Source: JANQHS01 sp965227315 (GTDB taxonomy: Bacteria > Bacteroidota > Bacteroidia > Cytophagales > CCMP332). From it: 64,000 nt of DNA. The notes beneath the pieces were generated by a model that saw only the letters and a program-made list of their open reading frames with translations, searched no databases and had not been told where the DNA came from. Both the position numbers and the translations under genes were made by a program. Positions within the stretch are counted from its first letter, which is position 1. Each line of letters starts with the position of its first letter. Below are positions 9,377-17,485 of the stretch, in pieces. Location of the stretch: contig OZ245737.1 in NCBI GenBank assembly GCA_965227315.1, forward strand, positions 2,914,001-2,978,000, in the 5' to 3' direction.

Positions 9377-11503
9377 ATGAGCAGGGATCTTAATTATACA
9401 AGAAACATCGGCATCATGGCCCACATTGATGCCGGAAAGACCACGACCACTGAGCGAGTACTCTATTACACCGGTCTGACCCACAAGATTGGTGAGGTAC
9501 ACGACGGAGCTGCCACCATGGACTGGATGGAGCAGGAGCAGGAAAGAGGTATTACCATTACTTCTGCTGCAACCACCACCAACTGGAACTACCCCACCGA
9601 CCAAGGTAAAGCCACTCCTAATACAGAGTCTTATAAGGTCAATATTATCGATACGCCTGGTCACGTTGACTTCACGGTTGAAGTTGAAAGATCTTTGAGG
9701 GTACTGGATGGTGCTGTTGCTCTTTTCTGTGCGGTATCCGGTGTTGAGCCTCAATCAGAAACGGTTTGGCGTCAGGCTGATAAGTACAAGGTTCCCAGGA
9801 TCTGCTTTGTGAACAAAATGGACCGTGTTGGAGCCGATTTCTTCAATGCCGTTGCTGAGATCAAAGATAAGTTAGGTGCAAACCCGGTACCTCTTCAAAT
9901 CCCGATCGGAGCTGAGGATGATTTCAAAGGGGTTGTTGACCTTGTGACCAACCAGGCGATTATCTGGAATGAAGCTGACCAGGGAATGACCTATGAGGTT
10001 GTAGATATCCCTGCTGAACTTCAGGATGACGTAAAGAAGTGGAGGGATGAGTTGATCGAGAATGTTGCCCTATATGATGAGGAGCTGTTCTTGAAGTATG
10101 ATGAAGATCCGGACTCGATCACAGAGGACGAGGTCAGAGCTGCCATCAGGAAAGCTGTGATCGATATGTCTTTTTCACCTGTGCTTTGTGGATCGGCGTT
10201 CAAGAATAAGGGAGTTCAGGCATTGCTGGATGCTGTTATTGCATTCCTTCCGTCTCCGCTGGATCTTCCTCCTGTTTCAGGAGTGAACCCTGATACCGAC
10301 CAGGAAGAACAGAGAAAGCCAGAGGATTCTGAGCCATTTTCAGCGCTTGCCTTTAAAATTATGACCGATCCTTTTGTTGGAAGGCTTTGTTTCATGAGAG
10401 CCTATTCCGGAAAATTGGATGCGGGATCATACGTCTTCAATACAAGGACAGGGAAAAAGGAAAGAATTTCAAGATTGCTTCAGATGCATTCCAACAAGCA
10501 GAACCCTATCGACTTCCTTGAAGCCGGTGATATCTGTGCTGCAGTTGGATTCAAAGACATCAAAACAGGGGATACCCTTTGTGATGAGAAGAAAAAGATC
10601 GTATTGGAGGAGATGTCCTTCCCGGAGCCGGTTATCGGTTATGCGATCGAGCCAAAGAAACAGGCTGATGTTGACAAGCTGGGGCTGGCGGTTTCCAAAC
10701 TGTTGGAAGAGGATCCTACCCTGGTTGTTGAGACCAATCACGAAACAGGCCAAACCGTTCTTAAAGGAATGGGAGAACTTCACCTTGAGATCATTATCGA
10801 TCGTTTGAAAAGGGAGTTCAAGGTTGAGATCAACCAGGGGCCACCACAGGTTGCCTACAAAGAGGCACTTACAGGTTCTATTGAACATAAGGAGGTTTAT
10901 AAGAAGCAGACTGGTGGTCGTGGTAAGTTCGCCGATATCGTCTTTGAGATCGGACCAAGGGAAGAACAAAAAGAAGGACTGGAATTTGTCAACGAAATTG
11001 TTGGTGGAGCCATCCCAAGGGAATACATTCCTTCTGTTGAAAAAGGATTTGAGCAGGCTATGACCAATGGTGTCCTGGCGGGTTACCCAATCGATTCCAT
11101 GAAGGTGAGGTTGTATCATGGTTCATTCCACGACGTGGATTCTGATTCGCTTTCGTTTGAGGTGGCAGCTAAGCTTGGCTTCAAGTCAGCTGCTCCAAAA
11201 TGCTCTCCAAAACTGATGGAGCCGATTATGGCTGTTGAGGTTGTTACTCCGGATGAGTTTACGGGTGCCGTAACCGGTGACTTGAACAGAAGAAGAGGAG
11301 TGATGAAGGGAATGGATACCAGAGGAGGTGCGCAGGTGATCAAATCCGATGTTCCGCTTTCAGAGTTGTTTGGTTATGTAACTGACCTAAGGACCTTGAC
11401 TTCTGGAAGGGCTGCAGCTACTTTGACATTCTCTCATTATGATTTTGTTCCGAACAATATTGCAGACGAAGTGATCGCTGCGGAAAAAGGTGCTACCGTT
11501 TAA
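9377..11503 (+). CDS. fusA: Elongation factor G
   Basis: Translocation GTPase of 708 residues. The GTP-binding motifs are clear: P-loop GIMAHIDAGKTTTTERVLYYTG near residue 12, switch region RGITITSAATT, DTPGHVDF and NKMDR. Domain IV and V motifs (GGRGKFADIVFEI, PIDSMKVRLYHGSFHDVDSD, RRRGVMKGMDTRGG) are intact, so this is a full-length EF-G. It is preceded by rpsG at 2 bp and followed by rpsJ at 12 bp. Confidence 0.99.
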   Translation: MSRDLNYTRNIGIMAHIDAGKTTTTERVLYYTGLTHKIGEVHDGAATMDWMEQEQERGITITSAATTTNWNYPTDQGKATPNTESYKVNIIDTPGHVDFTVEVERSLRVLDGAVALFCAVSGVEPQSETVWRQADKYKVPRICFVNKMDRVGADFFNAVAEIKDKLGANPVPLQIPIGAEDDFKGVVDLVTNQAIIWNEADQGMTYEVVDIPAELQDDVKKWRDELIENVALYDEELFLKYDEDPDSITEDEVRAAIRKAVIDMSFSPVLCGSAFKNKGVQALLDAVIAFLPSPLDLPPVSGVNPDTDQEEQRKPEDSEPFSALAFKIMTDPFVGRLCFMRAYSGKLDAGSYVFNTRTGKKERISRLLQMHSNKQNPIDFLEAGDICAAVGFKDIKTGDTLCDEKKKIVLEEMSFPEPVIGYAIEPKKQADVDKLGLAVSKLLEEDPTLVVETNHETGQTVLKGMGELHLEIIIDRLKREFKVEINQGPPQVAYKEALTGSIEHKEVYKKQTGGRGKFADIVFEIGPREEQKEGLEFVNEIVGGAIPREYIPSVEKGFEQAMTNGVLAGYPIDSMKVRLYHGSFHDVDSDSLSFEVAAKLGFKSAAPKCSPKLMEPIMAVEVVTPDEFTGAVTGDLNRRRGVMKGMDTRGGAQVIKSDVPLSELFGYVTDLRTLTSGRAAATLTFSHYDFVPNNIADEVIAAEKGATV

Positions 11504-11515
11504 TTTTTACAGTCG

Positions 11516-11821
11516 ATGAATCAGAAAATTAGAATCAAGCTAAAATCATACGATCACAATCTGATCGATAAGTCATCAGAAAAGATCGTTAGGGCTGTTA
11601 AATCAACCGGTGCTGTGGTGAGTGGTCCAATTCCACTCCCGACCGAGAAAGAGATCTTCACTGTTTTGAGATCACCTCATGTAAACAAGGAGTCAAGGGA
11701 GCAATTCCAACTCTGTACATACAAGAGGTTGGTTGATATTTACTCAACCAGTACCAAGACTGTGGATGCCCTTATGAAACTTGAGCTTCCTAGTGGAGTT
11801 GAGGTTGAAATTAAGGTCTGA
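11516..11821 (+). CDS. rpsJ: 30S ribosomal protein S10
   Basis: S10 (NusE), 101 residues, a 30S head protein that also takes part in transcription antitermination. The body IRIKLKSYDHNLIDKSSEKIV and the loop region RSPHVNKESREQFQLCTYKRL are typical. It lies at the end of the str operon; a strong terminator follows directly and a separate promoter drives rplC, so rpsJ is uncoupled from the rest of the S10 block. Confidence 0.98.
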   Translation: MNQKIRIKLKSYDHNLIDKSSEKIVRAVKSTGAVVSGPIPLPTEKEIFTVLRSPHVNKESREQFQLCTYKRLVDIYSTSTKTVDALMKLELPSGVEVEIKV

Positions 11822-11842
11822 TAATATTTGAAATCCTGACGG

Positions 11843-11875
11843 AGAGATCAAGCCAAAAGCTTGGTCTCTTTTTTT
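11843..11875 (+). terminator. Intrinsic terminator after rpsJ
   Basis: An 11-bp stem (AGAGATCAAGC / GCTTGGTCTCT, one G-T pair) with loop CAAAA, followed by a run of seven T. It starts about 20 bp after the rpsJ stop and precedes the rplC promoter. Confidence 0.9.
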
Positions 11876-11884
11876 GTTTTACCC

Positions 11885-11915
11885 TTTGACTGCTAGGTAG
11901 AAATTGCTACTTTTG
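11885..11915 (+). promoter_or_regulatory. Promoter of the rplC (S10/spc) block
   Basis: A full Bacteroidota promoter: TTTG at 11885-11888, 19-bp spacer, TACTTTTG at 11908-11915. It lies just after the rpsJ terminator and 57 bp before the rplC ATG. A hairpin (AGAGCA/TGCTCT, 11930-11944, with flanking CAGT/ACTG pairing at 11916-11919 and 11945-11948) follows in the predicted leader. Confidence 0.85.
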
Positions 11916-11959
11916 CAGTCCTTTTTTTCAGAGCAAAATGCTCTACTGATTGAGGAAAG

Positions 11960-12007
11960 AAAAAAATTGGAATGACAGGGCTAATTGGAAAAAAAATTGG
12001 AATGACA
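11960..12007 (+). repeat. 18-bp direct repeat over the rplC start
   Basis: The sequence AAAAAAATTGGAATGACA occurs at 11960-11977 and again at 11990-12007, exactly 30 bp apart. The first copy contains the rplC start codon (11972), the second contains the in-frame Met11. The second copy encodes the conserved KIGMT; the first copies it into the leader and the first codons. Confidence 0.8.
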
Positions 12008-12592
12008 AGCATTTTCACCGAACAGGGGAAAAATGTGGCTTGTACGGTACTTGAAGCGGGTCCTTGTGTAGTTACACAAATCAAAAATCAGGACTCTGAC
12101 GGGTACAATGCTGTCCAAATTGGTCATGGACCCAGGAGCGAGAAAAATGTCACCAGCGCATTGATGGGGCATTTCAAGAAAGCAGGGTCTGAGCCATTGA
12201 CAGATATGGTTGAGTTCAGGGATGTGGAAGGAGATTTCCAGTTGGGCCAGGAAGTAAAGATCGGTGATGTATTTGAAGAGGGGGAATTTGTTGATGTCGT
12301 TGGGGTCAGTAAGGGTAAAGGATTTCAAGGTGTTGTGAAGAGACATGGATTTGCAGGGGTTGGAGATCAGACCCATGGTCAGCATAACCGACAAAGACAT
12401 CCGGGTTCTATAGGTGGCGCCTCATTTCCTGCCAGGGTTTTCAAAGGGATGAAAATGGCAGGGAGAACCGGTAACGAAAGAAAAACCGTTCTGAACCTCA
12501 AGGTTGTAAAGATCATTCCCGAAAAGAACTTGATGTTGGTGAGCGGCTCAGTACCAGGGTCCAAGAATTCAACGGTAATTATTGAGAAGTAA
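11972..12592 (+). CDS. rplC: 50S ribosomal protein L3
   Basis: L3, 206 residues, an early assembly protein close to the peptidyl transferase centre. The start MTGLIGKKIGMTSIF is typical for the family, and the loop GVGDQTHGQHNRQRHPGSIGGASFPARV carries the conserved glutamine region that is methylated in some bacteria. First gene of the S10 block with its own promoter; rplD begins one base after the stop codon. Confidence 0.98.
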   Translation: MTGLIGKKIGMTSIFTEQGKNVACTVLEAGPCVVTQIKNQDSDGYNAVQIGHGPRSEKNVTSALMGHFKKAGSEPLTDMVEFRDVEGDFQLGQEVKIGDVFEEGEFVDVVGVSKGKGFQGVVKRHGFAGVGDQTHGQHNRQRHPGSIGGASFPARVFKGMKMAGRTGNERKTVLNLKVVKIIPEKNLMLVSGSVPGSKNSTVIIEK

Positions 12593-12593
12593 G

Positions 12594-13219
12594 ATGAAGC
12601 TCCCTATACTAAATATCGATGGTAAGGAAACCGGAAAGTCAGCGACACTGGCCGATGACATTTTCAAGGTGGAACCAATGAGCATTTGCTCTACCTTTCT
12701 GTAAAGCAATTTCTTGCTGCGAACAGGCAGGGAACCCATAAAGCCAAGGAGAGGGCTGAGATCACCGGGTCAACCAAGAAGCTTAAAAGGCAAAAAGGAA
12801 CCGGTACTGCCAGAGCGGGTAGTATCAAATCTCCCGTCTTCAGGGGTGGTGGTAGGATCTTTGGGCCCAGACCAAGGAACTACGATTTTAAACTGAACAA
12901 AAAGGAGAAGCAGGCCGCAAGGAAAAGTGCACTCTCTTTAAGGGCTAAGGAAAAGCAAGTACAGGTGGTTGAGGACTTCCAATTGGAAGCTCCAAAAACC
13001 AAGAGGATGGTTGAGATCTTCAACAATCTTTCACTAACCGGTAAGAAGGTGCTGTTACTGACCGGTGAGGGCAGTGTAAACATTTTCAAATCGGCAAGGA
13101 ACCTGGAAAGGTCAAATGTTCTTCCCGCCGATCAGGCCTCTACTTACGATTTAATGAACTCCAACGCAGTTGTGATCACCGAAAGCGGATTGAAGCAACT
13201 TGAACAAACCTTTAATTAA
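12594..13219 (+). CDS. rplD: 50S ribosomal protein L4, frameshifted in this sequence
   Basis: L4 of the exit tunnel. The true start is ATG 12594 (MKLPILNIDGKETG...KVEP); this frame runs into a TAA after only 37 codons. From about base 12678 the family sequence continues in another frame (NEHLLYLSVKQFLAANRQGTHKAKERAEITG...) to the stop at 13219. Inserting one A at 12677-12678 (CCAATGAG to CCAAATGAG) restores a continuous protein of about 208 residues. rplD is essential and single copy in bacteria, so a sequencing or assembly error in the A-run is the likeliest explanation. The rest of the gene is intact (tunnel loop KGTGTARAGSIKSPVFRGGG). Confidence 0.93.
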
Positions 13220-13220
13220 G

Positions 13221-13508
13221 ATGGGAGTATTGATTAGACCATTGGTATCTGAAAAAATGACCGATATGTCGGAAAGCGGAAAGTACGCTTTCGTCGTCGA
13301 CAAAGGAGCCAATAAGGTTGAAATAAAAAAGGAAGTTGAGAAGATCTATGGTGTAAACGTTACCAGCGTAAACACCGCATTGATGCCGGGTAAGCCTAAA
13401 ACCAGGTATACAAAAACAAGGGTCTTGACAGGCGGTAGTCAGTCTTACAAGAAGGCTGTTGTGACTTTGGCAGAAGGGGATTTGATTGATTTTTATAGCG
13501 AGATCTAA
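13221..13508 (+). CDS. rplW: 50S ribosomal protein L23
   Basis: L23, 95 residues, at the exit of the nascent-chain tunnel where trigger factor and SRP dock. The ATG at 13221 (MGVLIRPLVSEKMTD) is one base after the rplD stop. The family body YAFVVDKGANKVEIKKEVEKIYGVNV and the RYTKTRV segment of the loop are visible. An in-frame TTG at 13200 would lie inside rplD and is not favoured. Confidence 0.97.
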   Translation: MGVLIRPLVSEKMTDMSESGKYAFVVDKGANKVEIKKEVEKIYGVNVTSVNTALMPGKPKTRYTKTRVLTGGSQSYKKAVVTLAEGDLIDFYSEI

Positions 13509-13520
13509 TTGGATTAAGGA

Positions 13521-14342
13521 ATGGCAGTAAAGAAATTAAAACCAATGACTCCCGGACAAAGACACAGGACTGCTCCTGTGTTTGATGCGTTAACCGCCTC
13601 AAAGCCGGAAAAGAGCCTGGTTGCCGGAAAAACGGTAAAGAGCGGAAAGAATGCCCAGGGAAGAACTACGGTTCGCCACGTAGGCGGAGGGCATAAGAGG
13701 AAATACAGGATCATCGATTTCAAAAGGAATAAGCATGATATTCCTGGAATTGTTAAGACCGTAGAGTATGATCCAAACAGGTCCGCTTTTATTTCATTGA
13801 TCCAGTATAAGGATGGTGAAAAGAGGTACATCCTGAATCCAAATGGATTGAAGGTGGGTATGACCATTAATGCCGGAGAAAATCAACCGCCGGAAGTCGG
13901 TTATTCACTGCCGTTGAAAAAGATCCCCTTGGGTACCGTGATCCATAATATCGAGATCAAACCCGGAAAGGGCGGAGCGATGGTCAGGAGTGCAGGCGGA
14001 TCGGCCCAATTGGTTGCAAGAGAAGGAAAGTATGCCACCGTCAAAATGCCATCGGGTGAAATGAGGATGGTATTGACTACCTGCTATGCCACAATTGGCG
14101 TGGTGTCCAATGGTGATCATATGAACACCACGATTGGCAAGGCGGGAAGGAATCGTTGGTTGGGCAAGAGACCTCATACAAGAGGTGTTGCAATGAACCC
14201 CGTTGATCACCCGATGGGTGGTGGTGAAGGTAAGTCTTCCGGAGGCCATCCAAGGTCCAGAACTGGCTTGTACGCAAAAGGTCTGAAAACCAGGAAGCCG
14301 AAGAAGTATTCTGATAAACTTATTATAAGCAGGAAAAAATAA
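13521..14342 (+). CDS. rplB: 50S ribosomal protein L2
   Basis: L2, 273 residues, needed for subunit joining and peptidyl transfer. The C-terminal motif VAMNPVDHPMGGGEGKSSGG contains the conserved histidine region close to the peptidyl transferase centre. The stop codon shares its last base with the rpsS start (TAATG). Confidence 0.99.
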   Translation: MAVKKLKPMTPGQRHRTAPVFDALTASKPEKSLVAGKTVKSGKNAQGRTTVRHVGGGHKRKYRIIDFKRNKHDIPGIVKTVEYDPNRSAFISLIQYKDGEKRYILNPNGLKVGMTINAGENQPPEVGYSLPLKKIPLGTVIHNIEIKPGKGGAMVRSAGGSAQLVAREGKYATVKMPSGEMRMVLTTCYATIGVVSNGDHMNTTIGKAGRNRWLGKRPHTRGVAMNPVDHPMGGGEGKSSGGHPRSRTGLYAKGLKTRKPKKYSDKLIISRKK

Positions 14343-14611
14343 TGGCAAGATCATTAAAAAAAGGGCCATACATTGACTTTCGTCTGGACAAAAAGGTCGA
14401 GGCCATGAACGAGTCAGGGAAAAAATCAGTGATCAAAACCTGGTCTAGGAGGTCGATGATCTCTCCCGATTTTGTTGGACACACTTTTGCGGTGCACAAT
14501 GGAAATAAATTCATTCCGGTTTTCGTAACCGAAAATATGGTGGGACACAAATTCGGTGAATTTGCTCCTACCAGGAATTTCAGGGGTCACACAGGTAAAA
14601 AAGATAAATAA
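14342..14611 (+). CDS. rpsS: 30S ribosomal protein S19
   Basis: S19, 89 residues, a 30S head protein that binds with S13. The family start MARSLKKGPYIDFRL and the motif GHTFAVHNGNKFIPVFVTENMVGHKFGEFAPTR are clear. It overlaps rplB by one base and is 9 bp from rplV. Confidence 0.99.
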   Translation: MARSLKKGPYIDFRLDKKVEAMNESGKKSVIKTWSRRSMISPDFVGHTFAVHNGNKFIPVFVTENMVGHKFGEFAPTRNFRGHTGKKDK

Positions 14612-14620
14612 GCTTTATTG

Positions 14621-15169
14621 ATGGAAGCTGTTGCAAAACTTAAGAATTGTCCAATCTCTCCTCGCAAGATGAGGATGGCCGCCGACTTGGTCAGAGGCGA
14701 AAAGGTCGAGCGGGCTTTGGGCATATTGAAATTTGAGTCCAAGGTTGGGGCAAGCTATCTGGAAAAACTTCTTCTTTCTGCTATCTCGAACTGGCAGAAT
14801 AAGAATGAGGATGAAAATGTGGATGGTGCCAACCTTTATGTAAAGACAATTTTTGTTGATCAGGGAAGAACTCTGAAGAGACTGAGACCTGCACCACAGG
14901 GTAGGGCGCACAGGATCAGAAAGAGATCCAATCATGTGACCTTGGTGCTTGATTCTTTGGATGCCATTGCAGAGGCTGCGAAGGTGGAAAAGAAGGAAGA
15001 GCCAAAAGGAGAGGTCAAGGAAAAGCCTAAAGCGAAAGCTTCAGGGGAAGAGAAAAAGGAGTCCAAGCCTAAGGCTGCTGCAAAAGCCACTGAAAGCAAA
15101 AAGGCTAGCACGAAAGCCGCTCCTAAAAAGGCTGCTGAGAAAAAGGAAACAACCGAAAAGAAAAAATAG
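14621..15169 (+). CDS. rplV: 50S ribosomal protein L22 with Lys/Glu/Ala-rich tail
   Basis: L22 of the exit tunnel, 182 residues. The first 112 or so residues are a normal L22 (SPRKMRMAADLVRGEKVERAL, tunnel hairpin RLRPAPQGRAHRIRKRSNHVTLVL). The remaining ~70 residues are a low-complexity basic tail (EKKEEPKGEVKEKPKAKAS... to TTEKKK), not part of the standard fold. ATG 14621 is used; a TTG three bases earlier is in frame. Similar tails occur on L15 and L17 in this same block. Confidence 0.97.
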   Translation: MEAVAKLKNCPISPRKMRMAADLVRGEKVERALGILKFESKVGASYLEKLLLSAISNWQNKNEDENVDGANLYVKTIFVDQGRTLKRLRPAPQGRAHRIRKRSNHVTLVLDSLDAIAEAAKVEKKEEPKGEVKEKPKAKASGEEKKESKPKAAAKATESKKASTKAAPKKAAEKKETTEKKK

Positions 15170-15886
15170 ATGGGTCAGAAAGCAAATCCCATAGCGTTTA
15201 GACTTGGTCATGTCAGGGGATGGGAATCCGCCTGGTATGGAGGAAAGGAATTCTCCAGGAAGCTCGTAGAAGATGAGAGCATCAGGGATTATATCCTTGC
15301 GAGGATCCCAAAGGGAGGAATTGCCAAGATCATTATTGAACGTACCATTAAAAGAATTACCATTACCATACATACCGCAAGACCCGGGGTGGTCATCGGA
15401 AAGGGTGGTGCAGAGGTAGACAACCTGAAGGAAGAGCTGAAGAAGATCACTGGAAAGGATGTTCAGATCAATATCTTCGAGATCAAGCGTCCTGAACTTG
15501 ATGCCAAATTGGTCGGACTAGGAGTGGCTCAGCAGCTTGAAGGAAGGATCTCCTACAGGAGAGCCATGAAGCAGGCTATCGCCAGTTCTATGAGAGTTGG
15601 TGCTCAGGGAATTAAGATTACCGTTTCCGGAAGGTTGGGCGGTGCCGAGATGGCGAGAACCGAAACCTACAAGGAGGGAAGAATTCCTCTTCATACGATC
15701 AGAGCTGACATTGATTACGCTGTTTCTGAGGCTCAGACTGTATACGGAACCATCGGTATTAAGGTCTGGATCTTCCATGGTGAGGTTTATGGAAAAAGAG
15801 ACCTGAGCCCCAATGTTGGAATGAACAGCAATCAGGGTGGCCAGAGGGGTGGAAAGAGAGATTCAGGTAGAAAAAGAAGAAGATAA
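15170..15886 (+). CDS. rpsC: 30S ribosomal protein S3
   Basis: S3, 238 residues, at the mRNA entry channel. The start MGQKANPIAFRLG and the KH-domain motif RPGVVIGKGGAEVDNLKEEL are diagnostic. The C-terminal domain ARTETYKEGRIPLHTIRADIDY is intact, followed by a short basic Gly/Arg tail. It starts directly after the rplV stop codon. Confidence 0.99.
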   Translation: MGQKANPIAFRLGHVRGWESAWYGGKEFSRKLVEDESIRDYILARIPKGGIAKIIIERTIKRITITIHTARPGVVIGKGGAEVDNLKEELKKITGKDVQINIFEIKRPELDAKLVGLGVAQQLEGRISYRRAMKQAIASSMRVGAQGIKITVSGRLGGAEMARTETYKEGRIPLHTIRADIDYAVSEAQTVYGTIGIKVWIFHGEVYGKRDLSPNVGMNSNQGGQRGGKRDSGRKRRR

Positions 15887-15897
15887 ATTAGAAAAGG

Positions 15898-16329
15898 ATG
15901 CTTCAGCCAAAAAGGACAAAGTTTAGAAAAAAGCAAAAGGGCAGAGTAAGGGGGATGGCCACTCGCGGCTTCCAGATCACCTTTGGGAGCTTTGGATTGA
16001 AATCCCTTGAGCCAGGTTTTATTACCGCCCGGCAAATTGAAGCAGCAAGGATTGCAATGACCCGTTACCTCAAAAGGGAGGGACAGGTTTGGATCAGGAT
16101 TTTCCCTGATAAGCCCATCACCAAAAAGCCCGCTGAGGTAAGGATGGGTAAAGGAAAAGGAGCCCCTGAATATTGGGTAGCTGTTGTGAAGCCAGGAACC
16201 ATCATGTTCGAAGTTGGCGGTGTTCCTATGGAACTGGCACAGGAGGCGATGAGGTTGGCGGCTCAAAAACTTGGTGTGAAAACCAAATTTATAGTTAGAA
16301 GAGATTACGTAGGAGATGACAAAGTATAA
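15898..16329 (+). CDS. rplP: 50S ribosomal protein L16
   Basis: L16, 143 residues, near the A-site tRNA. Start MLQPKRTKFRKKQKGR and motifs GLKSLEPGFITARQIEAARIAMTR and MGKGKGAPEYWVAVVKPG are typical. The last 14 bp overlap the start of rpmC, which suggests translational coupling. Confidence 0.99.
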   Translation: MLQPKRTKFRKKQKGRVRGMATRGFQITFGSFGLKSLEPGFITARQIEAARIAMTRYLKREGQVWIRIFPDKPITKKPAEVRMGKGKGAPEYWVAVVKPGTIMFEVGGVPMELAQEAMRLAAQKLGVKTKFIVRRDYVGDDKV

Positions 16330-16522
16330 GGACATCCAGGCATTGACAGATGAGGAGATCAAGGAAAAGCTTCTCCTCGAGAGTGATATGCTTCGCAAGC
16401 TGAAGTTTTCACATGCGATTTCTCCGATTGAGAACCCAAACAAGATCAGGGAGACCAAGAGGGTGATTGCGCAGCTTAAGACAGAAAAGAGAGTTAGAGA
16501 ACTATCCAACAAGGAATCATAA
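16316..16522 (+). CDS. rpmC: 50S ribosomal protein L29
   Basis: L29, 68 residues, two-helix protein beside L23 at the tunnel exit. The family pattern is an N-terminal ALTDEEIKEKL helix and a C-terminal NPNKIRETKRVIAQLKTE helix. Starts inside rplP (14-bp overlap) and shares one base with the rpsQ start. Confidence 0.97.
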   Translation: MTKYKDIQALTDEEIKEKLLLESDMLRKLKFSHAISPIENPNKIRETKRVIAQLKTEKRVRELSNKES

Positions 16523-16776
16523 TGGAAAGGAATCTTAGAAAAGAGCGTCAGGGAAAGGTCGTTAGCGACAAGATGGACAAATCCATTGTGGTTGCAGTGG
16601 AGAGAAAGGTGAAGCACCCGATATACGGGAAGTTTGTGAAGAAAACCACCAAACTCAGAGCTCACGACGAAAAGAATGAAAGCCGTACTGGTGATATCGT
16701 CAAATTGATGGAAACCAGGCCTCTTAGCAAAACCAAGAGATGGCGTATGATAGAAATTGTTGAAAAAGCGAAATAA
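16522..16776 (+). CDS. rpsQ: 30S ribosomal protein S17
   Basis: S17, 84 residues, OB-fold primary binder of 16S rRNA. Motifs RQGKVVSDKMDKSIVVAVE, HPIYGKFVKKT and GDIVKLMETRPLSKTKRWR are diagnostic. It overlaps both neighbours by one base (TAATG junctions). Confidence 0.99.
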   Translation: MERNLRKERQGKVVSDKMDKSIVVAVERKVKHPIYGKFVKKTTKLRAHDEKNESRTGDIVKLMETRPLSKTKRWRMIEIVEKAK

Positions 16777-17144
16777 TGGTTCAGCAAGAAAGCAGATTAG
16801 AAGTAGCAGATAACTCAGGAGCCAAAGAGGTCCTTTGCATCCGTGTGTTGGGTGGAACAGGGAAAAAATACGCTTCCGTAGGAGACCAGATCGTGGTATC
16901 CGTCAAGTCTGCGCTTTCCTCAAGCTCAATGAAAAAAGGTACCGTATCCAGGGCTGTTGTCGTCAGGACCAAGAAGGAAGTAAGAAGGCAAGACGGATCC
17001 TACATCCGTTTTGAGCAAAATGCTGCCGTTCTGATCAACAATCAGAAAGAGCCCAAGGGAACAAGGATCTTCGGACCTGTAGCCAGGGAGCTTAGGGAAA
17101 AGCAATTCATGAAAATCGTATCGCTGGCACCTGAAGTATTGTAA
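16776..17144 (+). CDS. rplN: 50S ribosomal protein L14
   Basis: L14, 122 residues, at the subunit interface (bridge B8). The start MVQQESRLEVADNSGAKEVLCIRVLGG and the C-terminal GTRIFGPVARELREKQFMKIVSLAPEVL are the family hallmarks. It begins on the last base of the rpsQ stop codon. Confidence 0.99.
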   Translation: MVQQESRLEVADNSGAKEVLCIRVLGGTGKKYASVGDQIVVSVKSALSSSSMKKGTVSRAVVVRTKKEVRRQDGSYIRFEQNAAVLINNQKEPKGTRIFGPVARELREKQFMKIVSLAPEVL

Positions 17145-17146
17145 TC

Positions 17147-17485
17147 ATGAAGGGACCTGTTAAAAAAATACATATAAAGAAGGGAGACACCGTTAAGGTG
17201 CTTTCCGGAAACGATAAGGGAAAAACCGGTAGGATCATGGAGGTCGATACCAGGAAGTACCGCGCGATCGTCGAAGGTCTCAATATGGTGACCAAGCACA
17301 ACAAGCCTTCGGCTGAAAATCCGAACGGAGGCATTATCCAGACTGAAGCCGGTATCCATATCAGCAATCTTATGGTTGTTGACCCTGCTAGCGGTGAAGC
17401 CACCAGGGTTGGAAGGAAATTGAATGATAAAGGAGTTCTTCAGAGGTACTCCAAGAAAACGGGAGAATTTATTAAAGATGTCTGA
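17147..17485 (+). CDS. rplX: 50S ribosomal protein L24
   Basis: L24, 112 residues, an assembly initiator. The KOW motif KGDTVKVLSGNDKGKTGRIMEVD is near residue 12, followed by NMVTKHNKPSAENPNGGI. The end overlaps the rplE start by 8 bp. Confidence 0.98.
   Translation: MKGPVKKIHIKKGDTVKVLSGNDKGKTGRIMEVDTRKYRAIVEGLNMVTKHNKPSAENPNGGIIQTEAGIHISNLMVVDPASGEATRVGRKLNDKGVLQRYSKKTGEFIKDV

Noticed and set aside
12594..12720. Programmed frameshift in rplD
   Set aside because: No slippery heptamer or stimulatory structure is visible and no L4 is known to use one; a lost A is simpler.
15832..16665. Long minus-strand open frame over rpsC-rplP-rpmC-rpsQ
   Set aside because: It overlaps four intact ribosomal protein genes; antisense open frames of this size are expected here.
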